Assembly: GCA_947247005.1 (NCBI GenBank)
Contig: OX365949.1
Location: forward strand, 20,899,130-20,963,129
DNA: 64,000 nucleotides
Source: Spisula solida
Taxonomy: Eukaryota > Mollusca > Bivalvia > Venerida > Mactridae
Reading direction: 5' to 3'
In this document: positions 44,523 through 58,935 of the stretch, piece by piece
How the letters are laid out: each line of letters opens with the position of its first letter
Numbering within the stretch: the stretch's first letter is position 1
Made by a program: the position numbers and the translations under genes
The notes under the pieces: generated by a model
Database searches by the model: none
What the model was told of the DNA's origin: nothing
Seen by the model: only the letters and a program-made list of their open reading frames with translations

Positions 44523-47500
44523 ACTATACATAAAAATATACAATTACAATAAAAACATTGCATAAAGCCATTGTTCTAAGAATTATAAGAGATTAGTATA
44601 TGTGGAATTGTAAATAAGTATAATATGTCATTATACCATTTTTGCACGAACAATACTTCTCCTAACAGTGGTAACTGTTGTGTTTTTGGTTATGGTTATT
44701 TCATTCGAGGTTTCTATTTCCGCCTCTTTCAGATATAATTTATTATGTGCTTTAAATGAACTAATGACATTTTCAAGATCTGTTTTTGTAGTTCATTGTT
44801 TGTATTCCTTAATGTATTGTAAATATCGCACCTGATGGTCGTGTGCACGTCGTTAATATTATTGCGTTAATTAATACGATCAGGCCAACACAAATTTATA
44901 TTGTGGTTTTGGTATCCTTTCCTATCTTATTGTTTGCCCCTTTCATAAACATTTTGTTGGCATTTTGCTTAAAGACACCTCGGATCTTTGATTTCTTAGT
45001 GTATACTCTTTCCTATCCCTTTTTGCCCCTTTTATTTGTAGAAGATTTCGCAAATCGATTAAGATGAAATTCTGTATGAATCATCACTTGCTATTGACTG
45101 AAGTACAAGTATCTGTTCTTAAACAGAAACGTGACCGAATGCCGTCCTTTTGACAGACATTACAATCAAGAATCTAAATTCCTAACATTGTTAACTGAGG
45201 CAACAATTGTGTTTATTGTCTTACAGCAATACATTTAAAATAAAGTATTGTTATTTACATATTAACCCATTACTGATATTATACAGGTCTGTCACTATTA
45301 TACAAACTTTGCAATATGATAACATAGTATTTTATTGTTTTAAACATTTGAATTGGAGAAAAAATGGAAGTGGAAACCAATACCTTATTCACTAAGCCAA
45401 ATACTTATACGCATATGTTTACTGAAAAATGAGACGTTTGTGAGAGAAATTACAATTTTTATGTTCACAATGTTAAGTAAACAAATAGCTGACGTAAATA
45501 ATTAATTTATATCCCACTAATATTTATCCTTTAACCTTTTTGTGGGTTGTTGTGATTGTCGAGTGGTCTACGTGTAATAGGCATTGCTAGGTGATGGCAT
45601 TGTACCGCATGGGTCCGAATCCCATTGTATGTGCAAGTAAACCTTTCCAAATTACAAGTCTTAATCAACAATGGTACCATCAGACAAAATTAAGATTTGC
45701 TTCCTTGAATGATTGGAGTGGTGAACAGCATGACATACGTTAAGACAGAATGACATATCACATATAAACAAAAGCAAGTGCACAGCTCACTGTTAACTTA
45801 TTTTAATGCTGACACATTATAGAATATATGTAGTACATATTCTAATTATCCAGGTTGTAAGGTCGCAGTTTTCATATTGCGCGACACGCTACTTAATTAA
45901 AATATCCGTGATTAATATTGTTTGTTTTCGTGCACAATGTGATAGTGGAACGTATACATCGCTGACTTAGAATGAAAAGGTGGTAAGTGCTACTTACCGT
46001 ACATTTTAAGACCCACACATATTTAAAATCTGCATCACAAGATGATTATCATGAGCATATTGTCATGAAAATCGAAACAGGTAAGGTTGACCAAATTGTA
46101 GTTGAAAAGGGTTGTTTTTTCAATAGTTTACAGACAGTAGTTTCGTTTTTTCTCATAATGGCGTTTTTGTTCTTACGACATTCTCATTTTAACCAGCGAA
46201 ATATACTAGTATGTCGTCCGTTGTCCTTACATATGCGTAAATAGCAATGCCGAATTTTACTATAAAACGACATTGTCGTTTGCTTCATTTGAATATTACA
46301 ATAGAATATCTATGCCCCTAACAAGTTTGGCTGGAGCACCTTAGAAATTCTGATCCTGGTACAATGACGATGATGATAACACTAGTATAGATGACTCGAA
46401 CTAGTAGTTAGATGGAACTCTTTTCCTAGTCCGGAAGTAGTTCGTTGTATCGAAGTTCTACTGTACAAAGAAACGGGCTAGCACAGTGGGGTAGAGCTCT
46501 TGTCCGTGACCCAACAACCTGGATTTGATGACACGGTTGGACAGGTTACTCGTGGTTCTCGATATTTGCTACGGAAATGCTTTTCACTCGTGGAGAAGTA
46601 TTTACAAGTATTCGCTATACACCGTACAACGTTCAAATTGCAATTACGGAATCACAGTCAACCGGCATATAACGCTCGGACGAAAACCCAGGATATACGA
46701 CAGTATGCCACAAGTGCAAGACACACATTCAAATTTGACTATATAAGGCTAATATGTCACATAAATTCTGTTTGCATGACATTTTACGCATGTTTAGCCA
46801 AATCTGATTTTGTGTATTGCACCTGTGCATTATGCTGGCTTTCAATTCTGTCATAGCAATATGAAAACCTGTACAAACCGGAACTAGAAAGCGGTATATC
46901 GGGATTACTAACGTGACTACTGGTTGGTTTTTGTGTTCAATTCCTGGAAAATTACTGATGTCTACTCATTCGGAGCTCTTTGGCAATTTACAAAATATGA
47001 TTCTAGAAGAGAATTGTAAGAGGTGGTCCGAATAAAGAAAGGCGACACGGTTTAATAACCATGATATCAAATTAAAATAAAAAAAACTACTAAAATTAAT
47101 GTTGATTGTTTGTATATTTGCAGGGTGTGATGTGAATGTGAAATGCATCAGCAACCTCTGGAACAGTGTACTTTAAACCCGGAACTCAACAAATTGTGTT
47201 CTCGAGATCTCTGTGTTACCCGAGATTCATTTTGTCGTAAGTACTTATTGTATAATAAACCTCATGTATGGCTCCTTAGAGGGACACTGGCAGTTTTAAC
47301 CCCCTCCCCTAAACTTGCACAAAAATGTGTTATCTCATATACATTTGTATTTACATTAGTCAAGTTTTTCTAAGGCAACGGGTCCCTGATTCCCGGTCTC
47401 TTTGAATATTACAGTATTTGACGCGAGCAGATCAGGCAAATATTCTTAACTTGAATGCAAATATTACAGGGCGTAAGATGATTTAATTTATCCGTCTGTC

Positions 47501-49612
47501 CTTTAATGTACCTAATTGCCCCCGACATGTTTGTCAGCTGGCACAAGGACGTGTTATCATTTATTGAAATCCTCAATCCGTCATAGAGTTACATCAGTCC
47601 TGTGTTTTTGTTTCTTTAAATCTGAATAAAGGCAATATTAATAATGCATGAGAAAGCCACACTGTCATTTTCTTCCAAATAAGCTCTCGAACGTACAAAT
47701 TTTGCATGCATCATCAAATGAATGCCATAAATATAATATTAAATCGTTTGTAGCTGTCTGTTTCAATTAGACAAAACATGGAGGCTAGGTTCAGAATAGA
47801 ACAATGTTCAATATAGAGTGTTGGACCTTTTGTACCGAATATGTACTTACTCGTACGTCGACAGTACGTCGAGTCAAAGTAGTATTACTGTCGAGTCTAA
47901 ATAGTATTACTGTCGAGTCTAAGTAGTATAACTGTCGAGTATAAGTAGTATTACTGCCGAGTCAAAGCTAGTACTACTTTCGAGTCTAAGTAATATCACT
48001 GTCCAGTCTAAGGGGTATTACAGTTTCCGAAATTTAGGATTTTTTCTTCCGTTTCCAGAAGTACAACCGGACTCTTGAATTTAGTATTATTATTATTCCT
48101 GATGGCTAATGTGACTAATATGTCGACCAGCTTCGAAACATACATACATGCAATAATTGTGTATCTATAATAAGATAAATGTTATAAGGATGCATTTAAT
48201 GAGTGTCTGGACACACATTATTTGGACTTAACAAATAATAAACATCGTCTGTGGACGTCACTATCTTCCGATAATGACATAACCTATATTTTTAATGTGA
48301 ATCCTTACAACGTGTGATTTAATGCCGTAAGAGAAATAATATAACCGCCAGTTCTGCCTGGATCAATATCATTTCCTCTCGCGTAACAACAGTTCGTTTG
48401 GACATCAAAAGATCAGCTCAGAATGGCACAATATGTGGTCACAGCACTAATGATGATCGTTATAACGACGTTCTTTTCCGCACTAATGACTGTCGTTATG
48501 TATTTGCCGCATTAATGGTTGAAGTTATGTATTTGCCGCACTAAACACTTCACAATTGTCGTAGGAATTTCTTCGTCGCACGACGGTTGCGAATCTACGT
48601 CGAAATGTACCGACTTGCGTCTGGAAAGGGCACGACGGTGGTGCGATGGTCGCACGACATAACAATTGACGTATGACAGCCTTACGATAAACAGTTAATA
48701 ATAAGTATACATTTAATGTAACTAATTATGGAATAAAAACATACATTGTTGATATTTTTATAACCTGCCAAGCAACCAATTTACGTCAATATGACAGGTG
48801 TCTATGGTATGAAGCGTTTGATTGTTAACGTACATTATTGTAGTCCCTAGCAGATTCAAATGTGCATAATTCTGCTGCTTAGTGACAGGCATTTTCAGCG
48901 TATCTGCACATCACTAACATAGTTCCAAAGATATTTTTTCACTATTTTAATAATAATAGCATCTGCGTGATCATTACGGTATCCAAAGCATAAAATCTAA
49001 TGCCCATATGAAGCTTGACAACAAATAAAACTCGAATTTTGGAGCACAAGTTAACTCCCCTATTAAAGCTAACTTGATAATAAATATAAAGTAATAAATT
49101 TCAAGTACATTTAAGCACTCTAAACGTTTTGGAGTTGTCATTAAGAAAGCATGCCGAATAAATATTGTCCTATGTATACAATGTATAAAAACAGATATCG
49201 CATTTTGTGACGACTGGAATTTTAGCTTAGTAAAACGTTTACATCAATGGCTTGACAGTCCCATTTCAGAGTTAAAGTTACGATTATTAACTTCGTATCT
49301 AAACATATTTAAGATTAAAATGAATAAAGTTCTCGGTGAAGTAATGTGACAAGCCATGCTATATTCGTGACCACAATTGCCTTATGTGGACGGGAATAGA
49401 ATAATTTTGTGATTTCAGTAAATTATCTTTATAATACGCTTGCGTAGTCTGTAAATCAATACTCAGTGCACAAAATACTCTACGAGAAATGTAAGAGTGC
49501 TGTAATACATTCAGTGCTGGAACATTGGAACGTATTGTGGCAATTCTTTTCGTAGATTTCGGGGAAACAACACTTATCGTGGAACGGTGTATTTGAAGCA
49601 CCAGCAGATTAA

Positions 49613-50509
49613 GGAGGTATGAGCTGCCTTGTGCGCATGCGCGAAATTTCAAAATCGTATTAGATAAGAAAAAACATGAATTTTAGTTTCAATGATTGCA
49701 TATGAATGTTGATTAATGAAAATAAACAAAATATTATCGCACAAATTAGACATTTTTAACTTTTTATTTTTTGCCTGTATGAAAAAGTGGGTGGGGAACG
49801 GCAAAATTGTGAATAATATGGGTTCTTAATAAGTCCCTACAATTGTTCAAATGCATATGCTTATATATAATATGTAGTGCATGGTTTAGTTATAAGAGGT
49901 AGCCACACTTTGAAATATTTTTAAGAAAAAATTATTTCATTACAATATGCAAATTAGGTTAATTTTATGCAAATTTATTCATAATTAGTGCTTTTTTATG
50001 CACAGCTCCCAAAAAAGGCTGGTGACCCCTATTTTTCATTTGACTAAACTGGTGTTCTATTTGATACTAAACTTAGGGCCAATTTTAAATCATTTTCGAT
50101 CGTTGGGTATTTTTTGAAGTTCATTTGAAATCATTTGAAAATCACACTTTTTAGCAAGTGGGTGGGGTAACTATTTATCATGTTCAAATACTGAATTTGT
50201 TCACCGGGCAGCTGGAATAGTGACTAATGTCAATAGGAATGACAATTGAACACACAAAATAGCATGCATTGCTTAAAAGTGGTTTCATACAGTAATAATC
50301 TTAAAAAGAACATAATGGTGCCATAAATGCAGGAAATAGATAAAAAGGACCAAAATACAATGGTAGGTCATTAGAAAGCCATGTATGTCGAAAACGAGCC
50401 TGGTGACATATCATTTTTATGATTTCAATGTTGTTCTAGAAGACTGTTCTGTCATTTTAAGATGTTTCAAGGAAAATTCGATCGTTAGATAAAAGGTGCA
50501 CGTACCTCC
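49613..50509. mobile_element. 897-bp TTAA-flanked element, segment B only
   Basis: TTAA occurs at 49609-49612 and 50510-50513; segment A has a single TTAA at the same place (CAGGTTAAATAAC, about 25618-25630). The ends are short inverted repeats, GGAGGTATG and CGTACCTCC. TTAA duplication is typical of piggyBac and Kolobok transposons. No transposase frame is present, so it is non-autonomous. Confidence 0.85.
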
Positions 50510-51145
50510 TTAAATAACACTGGTTCTATAGTTACGAGGTCGTTTGAAATTAAATTTAATTTCTACTTTGAAATCGTTCAAGAAAGCAAGGAAAGTTAAG
50601 TTATTAGAACTAACGAACAGATTAATAGAAATGTGCATTTTTATCTTCTGGAAAAAAACAGAGCCGAGTTAAGCCATTTGTGAACCTTGTCCTTTAAAAA
50701 TTGTACAACATTGTACGACAATATGTACGAGTAGTATTTTGTATAAACGTTCGTTCAGTGTATACAAGGAAATAGTTGCGTGTAGTTCAAGATTCATCCG
50801 ATAAAACTACGAAAGTAATCGGTTTTTAACGAAATACTATTAGTTTCTCTGCTAGAACGTTCTGACTTCTTTCCAGATCAACCGTTTCATAAGCTTCTTT
50901 TTTATTAAGCTTCTGTCTATATATTGCACTCCTACGTAGAAATATCTGACATTTAAGTCGGTCCGATTTTTTCATTGTTTGGAGACGCTGTGCCAAGATT
51001 CCGCGAATTCGATTTGGGAGTATTTAGTTGTAGAGCGTTCTAAAATCGAATATCTGTCGACAGGAGGGAATTAAAACATCGCGGAACTTGGATTTTAACT
51101 TTACTTGTTGTTTCACAATGATGATGACTTTGGTAAACGTTTCAG

Positions 51146-51277
51146 CGTGTTTGGAGAGTGAATACCGATGTTTTCTGGGTGACTGTATACCACTAGTGAA
51201 CCAATGTGATGGACTGGCTGACTGTATGTACGCCGACGATGAGAGTGACTATATATGTTTAGGTCACCTGACTGAAG
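51146..51277 (+). CDS. LDL-receptor class A exon, copy B
   Basis: Counterpart of 26256-26387: same 132-bp length, acceptor AACGTTTCAG, donor GAAG|GTAAGT, phase 1 at both ends. The encoded LDLa module is identical to copy A, with all six cysteines and the DDESD calcium region. Six bases are missing just upstream of the three ATG codons relative to A, without change of frame. Splices in frame to 53034. Identity at protein level, with changes in the surrounding intron, suggests the module is still under constraint, though 44 codons is a small sample. Confidence 0.75.
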
Positions 51278-52156
51278 GTAAGTGGACTAGCATAACTGAC
51301 AGAAATATATTATTCAGGTCAGTCGTTTGTTTACATAAAATTGTGTACATAAACATTGCATTTCATTTTTCTAATTAATGACTTTTTTTAATAGATAATT
51401 ATCATGTGTATTAGTATGTACCCGAGTTAATAAGATTTTTGTTTTCACCGCCTTTTTCTACAAATAAAATGTTTAAAACAATGAACATACAAGTTTATGA
51501 TATTGCTATGTTTGTATACAAGTGACAGACCTGAAATGACAGACTGTACCTCACATAAACATCATTGATAAATCCCCCTCTTTATTAGGACCACAATTAT
51601 CTAGAATTTAGTCTTGTTTTCTATTTTCTTTTATATCAATCCACAGCATTTATCCATAACCCTCAATTAAACTTCAACACCTCCATTAGGCCCTACTACT
51701 GCAGGATACTTAGGTGACTTATTGGCACACTTTCGCTAATTTTATCTGAAGAGAAATGCATTTCTTTGCTAAACGTTAAATATACTATACTGTATTGTAT
51801 TGAATCCATATTATTATTATTTGTTTGTTTTATGTTATTTTGAAAATACTACTCCTTGATTATAAACCCTGTCACTATTTTGATTGTAATGCGCTTTTGA
51901 TCATACAATTGAATGGGAAAACGCGTATGTATTGGTACATCGTATTTATATTATTATATTATTTAAAATATAATATTTTTAATAAATGGTCGAACTTCTT
52001 ACTATTGAGTTTGAATTGATATTATACAACTTGACTTTTAGTTCTGATGAAAGCCGGAATTACAAGTGACGTACATAGTCTTTAATATTACGCATACCCA
52101 TAAATCTAAGCCATTTTGCTGGATTATTAGCGAAATTGTCTCCCTTATTAATTAAT

Positions 52157-52622
52157 ATACAATAATAATATATATTAAGTCATACAAAATAAACGTATGG
52201 TTTTACTATATAAATCGTACGATACAGAAATGTTTTATTGGTAAGAAGCAGGTTACAAACTGCTGAGTGGTTTGTTGACTTATTTGTACAATATGTGCAG
52301 AATAAATTTTATAAAAACAAGATATTTAACCACCTTTAAATGCAACTTAAATTTCAAATTTAAGCGCATTTAATTTTGTGTTTATATTGCATAAACGAGC
52401 ATTTAATCCCATTTATATTCTATATTTAATCACCTTTAAATGCAACTTAAATGTGACTTAAACTTCTAGGAATAGTTCGACTTAAATGTAGTATTAAACT
52501 TAACTTAAATATGGAATTTAATGGCTACTTTTTTCTGATTAAATGTATTTAAATTTCGAATATAATTACATTTACGTTAATTTTAATTGAAAATTAAGCG
52601 TATCTTTTCATGCTGTGCAACA
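52157..52622. other. Segment B-specific AT-rich block
   Basis: Replaces a ~225-bp stretch of segment A (28697-28922) with unrelated sequence. It contains at least two CACCTTTAAATGCAACTTAA motifs (near 52330 and 52430) and many TTTAAAT variants. Probably a mobile-element remnant or microsatellite-like repeat; which copy is ancestral is unknown. Confidence 0.5.
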
Positions 52623-53033
52623 GCACTTTTTTATTTGACAAGATGGAGCAGTCTACAATTTTTAATCCGTTCTGTTCGTTTATGTTTAATAACCTTTAAA
52701 TGATGATCTTTATGCTTCCCTAAGCGTTTTTTATTAATAAATATGTGATTAATAGCGTTTCTAGACGCAAATGGCTTTAGTTTATCACATCACTTCCCTT
52801 GTATCCGGATTAAAATAACGAGTACGTATATTCTTGTAACTGTTACTTTGCTAGTGCTGTATAACGCTCATATGACGTCACTTTATCTCCTATGACGGAG
52901 TCTGTTTTTAACAGAAATATGTGAATTTTCGTGTTATATCGCCACATTTCGTCGTTTTCATTGGCTCATAATGTAGGTTCTATTCTAAATCAGACAAAAA
53001 CACTGCATCTAAACAATTTCTGCTATTTTTCAG

Positions 53034-53222
53034 CCTATGATATGGCGTTACCCAGAGCACGGAAATCTGGTGATGTGACGTCATCAAGGGACGGCATGTC
53101 ACTGCCAATTATTGTCACTATATCATCCGTCTGCGTGTTTGTTACTGTTCTTATGATCATCTTTATTAGTATGTTCATTGCAAAACGACAGAAAACCAAC
53201 ACATCTCGCGAATCTCAATCAG
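53034..53222 (+). CDS. Transmembrane exon of LDLa-containing protein, copy B
   Basis: Counterpart of 29328-29516, 189 bp, acceptor GCTATTTTTCAG, donor TCAG|GTAAGC, phase 1 at both ends. The single hydrophobic helix (LPIIVTISSVCVFVTVLMII) and AKRQK stop-transfer are kept. Four substitutions against copy A, one in the helix (V to I), one just after it (G to S) and two in the extracellular linker. It predicts the same type I single-pass topology. Confidence 0.75.
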
Positions 53223-54031
53223 GTAAGCATTTCAAATCTCGCTAATTCTCGTATTATCTCGTAAACTCTCGTAATAGGTCATACAATCTCATAATGTCTC
53301 GTAAACTCTGGTGAGTTTTCGTAATAGCCCATACAAGCTGTATTATCTCGTAAAATCTTGTGAGTTCTCGTAATAGGTCATACGATCTCGTTTTATCTCG
53401 TTAAAAATTATAAGCGTTATTAAGCGGGGACTTATACATTCGTAGTGCTAAATACCATCACAAATTACGCGTCAAAAGTGATTTATTAAAAGTTAACCTC
53501 AGATAAAAAATTTAACTATAGTACTCATCGGATAAAAGCATACATCATAGATTTACATTGACAAGCAAGTAAAGTAAGTACAGTGCAACCTCTCCAGAGC
53601 AGACCTAATTTATGCAACAACCTCTGTTAAGCATGTTTATCATTTTGATCAAGGAGTTACCATTTACTATGAATATGACTTCTCCATAGCAACAACCTAT
53701 GTATAGCACGGACAATTTGATACGATCCTGATTTTTATGCATGAATAAATTACAAGGTTCTTGCGTTGAATATATAAATTTCCGCGAGAAATCGTGCAAT
53801 TTCGGTTCTTTAGATTGTGTTTGTGCAAAAAAAATATATATAGAAGGTCGAGAGTCATGTCAAATTCTCCGTACCATACACCATCCAAAATCTTTTTCCC
53901 CAATGAGTCGTTGTGGCTATAGAGAATAGAGAGATGGTACTGTAGTTATTATGAAATATAATTCATCGATAAAAATGTAGTTATTCTCGCCTAAATAACT
54001 TATATTTGTCACATGGTAATTTCACAGGAAG

Positions 54032-54931
54032 TTGAAATTCTATCCATAAAATATCATAGCAGTCAAAACAAAATGTACAATCAAAATCGCTCTATACGTA
54101 TATATTATACTGAAGAAATGCAACGCACTCCCACTCCAAAATAGAATCCCGTAGCTAGTGTAAACAAAATAAAAGATACAAACGATCAAGTTAGGTAAGA
54201 CGAAGACTACATCATGCAATCGAAAATATTTACTTTCGTCTGATATTACTTGTAAGATATATTCCTTATTTCCTTTACGAAATGTTAATATCTAATACAC
54301 CGTTGGTGCCATATGTTGTCGTCACTAAACCACGCCTTCAGGCAAATATTAAATACATTTAAGGGGATACGGTGGACGAGCAAGATTTGCAAAGGAAATG
54401 CAGTCATGCTATGATAACTTTGTTTTATTAATGCATATTTGTAAGGGTAAATGTATTACTATATGATTACATATATACTATATATACTATATTCCCATAC
54501 AAAAACTCAGCTCAGGGTTTTTGACGACAACGAATGGCACCGACGATGTACTAGATATTGAACTTTGTGAAGTAAATCACGAATGTTTCTTAAAAGTTCA
54601 TTAAAAATATATTGATTGTCTATTGGATTTGCTACTTTGAATACACATGTATTCTTTGTCAAATGAGCTTACTTGATCGCTTTGTGAAGTAAATCACGAA
54701 TATTTCGCATAAAATCATGAAAATATATTGATTGTCGATTGGACTTTCTACATATAAGCATTCTTCGTCGAATGAGCTAACTTGATCGCTAGTATCTTTT
54801 ATTTTGTTAGCACTGACTTCGGGATTCCATTTTTGAGGGGGAAATGCGTTGCATTCCTTTAGTATTATATATACGTATAAAGCGATTTTGATTAGATCGA
54901 CTGCTATGATATTTTATGGATACTATTTCAA
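54032..54931. mobile_element. Fold-back element in intron, copy B
   Basis: Counterpart of 30346-31205 with the same inverted arms and internal direct duplication. A small insertion (GCAAAGGAAATGCAGTCATG-like) near 54390 distinguishes it. Confidence 0.7.
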
Positions 54932-56726
54932 ATCCCTATGGTATATTTCAGTGAGACTTGTTGTTTTACTTCATGCTATATAATATATTTTGTACTCATC
55001 TAATATGAATAATAGTGAGTATGTGACATTACTTCCTGATGGCTTGTCTAGTATGTCAGCTAATGTATTTTTCCAAAATCAATGTTCTCTTTGACAATCT
55101 ATTCTGTTTTGCCAGACAGATATTAGCTTCCTACGCACATCCAATAAATTACCAACCATCCGCAGTAAGTACCAAAAAATATAAACGCCAAGTTGTTTAA
55201 ACTCAACATCAACAAGTCGTAGACACAAATTCAATTTACAATGAATAACTAGAAAAGTCATCAGTATTAGCAATTACGGTGTGTTCTTGTCATCAATTAT
55301 CATGATTATTATATTATAGTCAAGCCGACATGTCAGTGAACACCAGAATGACATGACTAGTGGCAGTAAGCCCATAACCAAATGATAGTGTGGTTCTGAT
55401 AACCCTAGCTATCCGATAAGTTGTCCCTACCCTAAACATTGTATCGTCATTATGCTGGAACTCACCACATATCGTTGATTTTCCGGTGCATAAATAAAAT
55501 AATTTTAAAACATAAACTATTTTTCCTACCAACCTACATTATTTGTTCAGCATGTTACCGATACATCAATACTTCTTTGTTTTTTGGCCTAGGCAACACT
55601 GTACAACATATAATTGCGCTTTCGTATGCTTACAACAAAAACAATACAATGGTCAGTTGTTGTTTCTACTAAAAGCATCAAAATAGTCTTATCAAAGTTT
55701 ACCTACCATGTTCTAAATACAAGGTGCTTACTTATATCCCACATTCAAACAGTTTAGTTTATATTAATTCATTTAAGGTAGATTGTGAAACAAGTTTTCT
55801 AACTCACTATCGACACCTCATTCCTGATCTTATCCATCGCCACGAGGGTATGAGAGAAGAAAAGCCAGTTTCCCTTTTAAGCTGAGCGTCTAGCAAGGTA
55901 GCACGGGTTCGCCTGTGCATAATACCTTGGATGTAGCTATCAGAGCAGTTTCAATTACCAGTTGAATAATTTCCCTGATACTTGTGTCTATCAATTCTGT
56001 AGTTTATTGACGTCATGGGAGCCTGGTTATGCAGTCTCAATTGATCATAGCAACAAGAAAGATAATGTTTATGTCACGATAATAATAATTAGTGAAAACC
56101 ATTATGGTAATTTTATAGCTTGAAGCAGCTGTAGCTTGTCTGCTGGATGACAGAAAGGAATGGTAATGGAAGGAGAGTGCAGTCATTATAATTTGGACTG
56201 ACGTTCAAGACTTATTTCATTTTTCATAATATGGCCTCGAATTCCTTATTGTAGAGCTTCTGCATAGAGTACGTGGGTCATTCAATAAATTCGTAGACTG
56301 TGTTAATCATTTTAACATCCGATGATACAGCCTTTCGAACACAAGTGCTGAAAATATTGCGTGAAACAACGCATTTTTAAAGAAAATATGGCTAAACTAT
56401 AAATGTCACCATACCGGTACCACCACACACCGCAATTTATGATCTGACGTCAGCGACGTTATTGACGTTTAGGTGATTCTCAAATGGTAGCCCGAAATTA
56501 AATTATGTTATTAACATTGAAATAAACATAAACATTCAAATTGTATATGATTTAACATATCTCCCACAATATCGTATGTAGTCTAAGTTAAGGATTAAGG
56601 CTTGGCATAATAGTTGTATATTTATATGAAAACACCTCGCACATTTCCCCGACGGACTTTGCGTAAAACGTCACTACGTTTGCCTATCTGCACATCCATG
56701 TATCGTTTTAAAAAACCATGCTGCGC

Positions 56727-56930
56727 TTAAGAAATTTGTTTTTGCCACTTAAAGACAATACCACGGCATGCTGTATGTTCTCATTCCGTTCTCTGTAGCA
56801 GCGCTCGTGTGTCTGCTGTGTTTTTTCAAGCCACATGCACAATTCAATAGTCGTATGAATTTCCTCGCGTAAAGAAATAGGCATTTTGATATTGAAAACT
56901 CGCCTTGTAAAAACAGTTTTTAAATCCCAC
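56727..56930 (-). pseudogene. YRER / QHAVVL open frame, copy B (split)
   Basis: Counterpart of 33023-33301. The conserved C-terminal motif is kept, but a ~350-bp insertion (about 56938-57287) separates it from the N-terminal part (57288-57360). If this was a functional exon, copy B is broken. Confidence 0.4.
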
Positions 56931-56937
56931 TTCGACG

Positions 56938-57287
56938 TCCAAATAACTTCATACTTTCATGAAACCCCAGGATAATATTTTGTAATAATCTGGCAGAAAC
57001 ATCAAAATGTATATTAACTTAATCGGAATTGATAACTAGTTGAACAAATGAAAAAGGCACGTTACGTCGGCCGGGGGAGGTAACTCGTTTCCATGGTAAT
57101 ACAATGGCTGATGACATGCTACTAGTTTGCATTATTGAAGATAAATTTGCATTGACTGTTGGTAATAAGTTACTGTTTGTAATGTTATAAGAAATTATTG
57201 TTAAAACGCAATAATAATGAAATGAGAACGAATGTCTACGAATATATTGAATGACCCTCGTACATTTCATGAGGTATGTGATTCGCT
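56938..57287. mobile_element. ~350-bp segment B-only insertion
   Basis: Segment A reads straight through (TTTTTAAATCCGCTTCCATA, about 33230-33249). The insert contains a short GC-rich patch (GTCGGCCGGGGGAGG) and no open frame of note. I cannot define inverted ends or a clear target duplication. Confidence 0.55.
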
Positions 57288-58306
57288 CCGCTTCCATATC
57301 GAAGGCCTTGCAAGGACGAAATACTAAAAATACTAAAATAAGATACCAATTTAGTTGTCGATCACTCAGCATTAAAATGTGATTTTGGCTCTCTCATATC
57401 CTTTTAGTAATGAACAACATCGGAAATGAGGTATTAATAATGATTAAAAGAAGTTGAAGACAACATTGTTCCCAGCCGTCACAAACTGAATTAGTATAAA
57501 CTAAATTGTCATAGTTGCCAAGGTCACATTCTAATATTATCATATTAATATTTTAAGCTTCTCTCTTTCTATCTTGGCGACATAAAATAAATTAGTTTAA
57601 TCTAATTCATGAAAGTTGCCAAGGAGCAATTCTACGTTTGATGAACTATTAATTTGCTGATAAAAATACATATCATTAGAAGGCATCATAAGCTGCAACC
57701 ATTTTCAAGTTTTAGTTAGAATAAGATATCCATTTCATTTTTGGAAAACACTTACTTCAGCAACACATGGAAAACATAAACGATAAAGAGGCGGTGTCAA
57801 CCTAAAAATGTAAAAATCAATAGCATTTATGTTTTGAGATACATGTTTTTATATGAATTAACTTGTAAGTCAATAGAAAAAACATTCAAGAGAGACCTAT
57901 TCAGTATCCTATACATTCAAAAGTATCCAGCAAATTGCCAATTTAAGAAAGGTCATATATATTTTTGTAAAATAAGACACATTTTTTGACAGGAACCGAC
58001 CTTACTGGTATCCATGCAGTTGAGTCGGTTTCGGCAACAACTGTGACATTGTGTCGGTTGAAATAGTTACATTGAGTTGCATGTATACCCGTACTAGGTT
58101 TGAGCTTCGAGGTTGTCTCGTTAAAATAGGTCAAAGAATAGATTTACTTCCGGTTGTTTTTAACTTTTTGTTGACATATTTTTACTTGCACCCTAAGCCA
58201 CAATTTGTGTCACATACCTCATAGTATGTCCACACTGTTGTTAGCTATGCGTGTTGGTGGACTTGTTAGCGCATGTAATATAATTCAGTGTTCTCTATAA
58301 TTTCAG

Positions 58307-58935
58307 CTTCTGAACCGCTAAGAAAAAGTTATATTACAACTAATACGGAGTCTGAGGTTGACTCACCGACTCAGAAGACAAGAGCTACGTTCCATATGAG
58401 GAACAACATGGCGGCGTCGTCACATGAGCACGCCAGTTACCTCCCAGTTAATAGAATAGATCAAATGAACAATGACGATGATGTTTGTGACGTCATAGAA
58501 GTTTTAGAACGCGCAAGTTCTCCCGACTGTGCAACAGAGACGGATAAACCTAATCTTGCCATTCGATCAGGCGTAGAAATATACGACGTAAATGCGCTGG
58601 ATTCGTCTAAAGTACATGGGTTAGGAAAGTACACATTTAAACCACGGTTGAAATACTTGAATAGTAAACCTTACGATGAACTAGATGAAAAAGATAGAGA
58701 TAAACTTTATGTAGTAAACAGTTATAGACACTGTTCAGGCAAAAGCCTCTTGCCATCAACTATGACATTTGACAAAGATCCTCAGCTATTCTCTAACATG
58801 TTTGCTACGGATTTGTTATGTAGTTCCACTCCACGACCGCCTTTGCGAGGACTAACAAAATGTGACGATGTTGGTGTGCTACATGAGAGCATATCATCGA
58901 CTGTTAAAACGAAGGAGCTTAAGCCAGATAATTGA
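58307..58935 (+). CDS. Cytoplasmic 3'-terminal exon of LDLa-TM protein, copy B
   Basis: Counterpart of 34522-35150: 629 bp, acceptor CTCTATAATTTCAG, phase 1, 208 codons to TGA at 58933-58935. YLNS, YDEL and PRPPLR are all kept. About a dozen substitutions against copy A lie mostly in the first 45 and last 25 residues (for example F to C, V to G, P to S near the end). No frameshift or stop, so both copies could make a full-length tail. The GATATTCT repeat in the 3' UTR is also kept (59090-59145). Confidence 0.75.
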
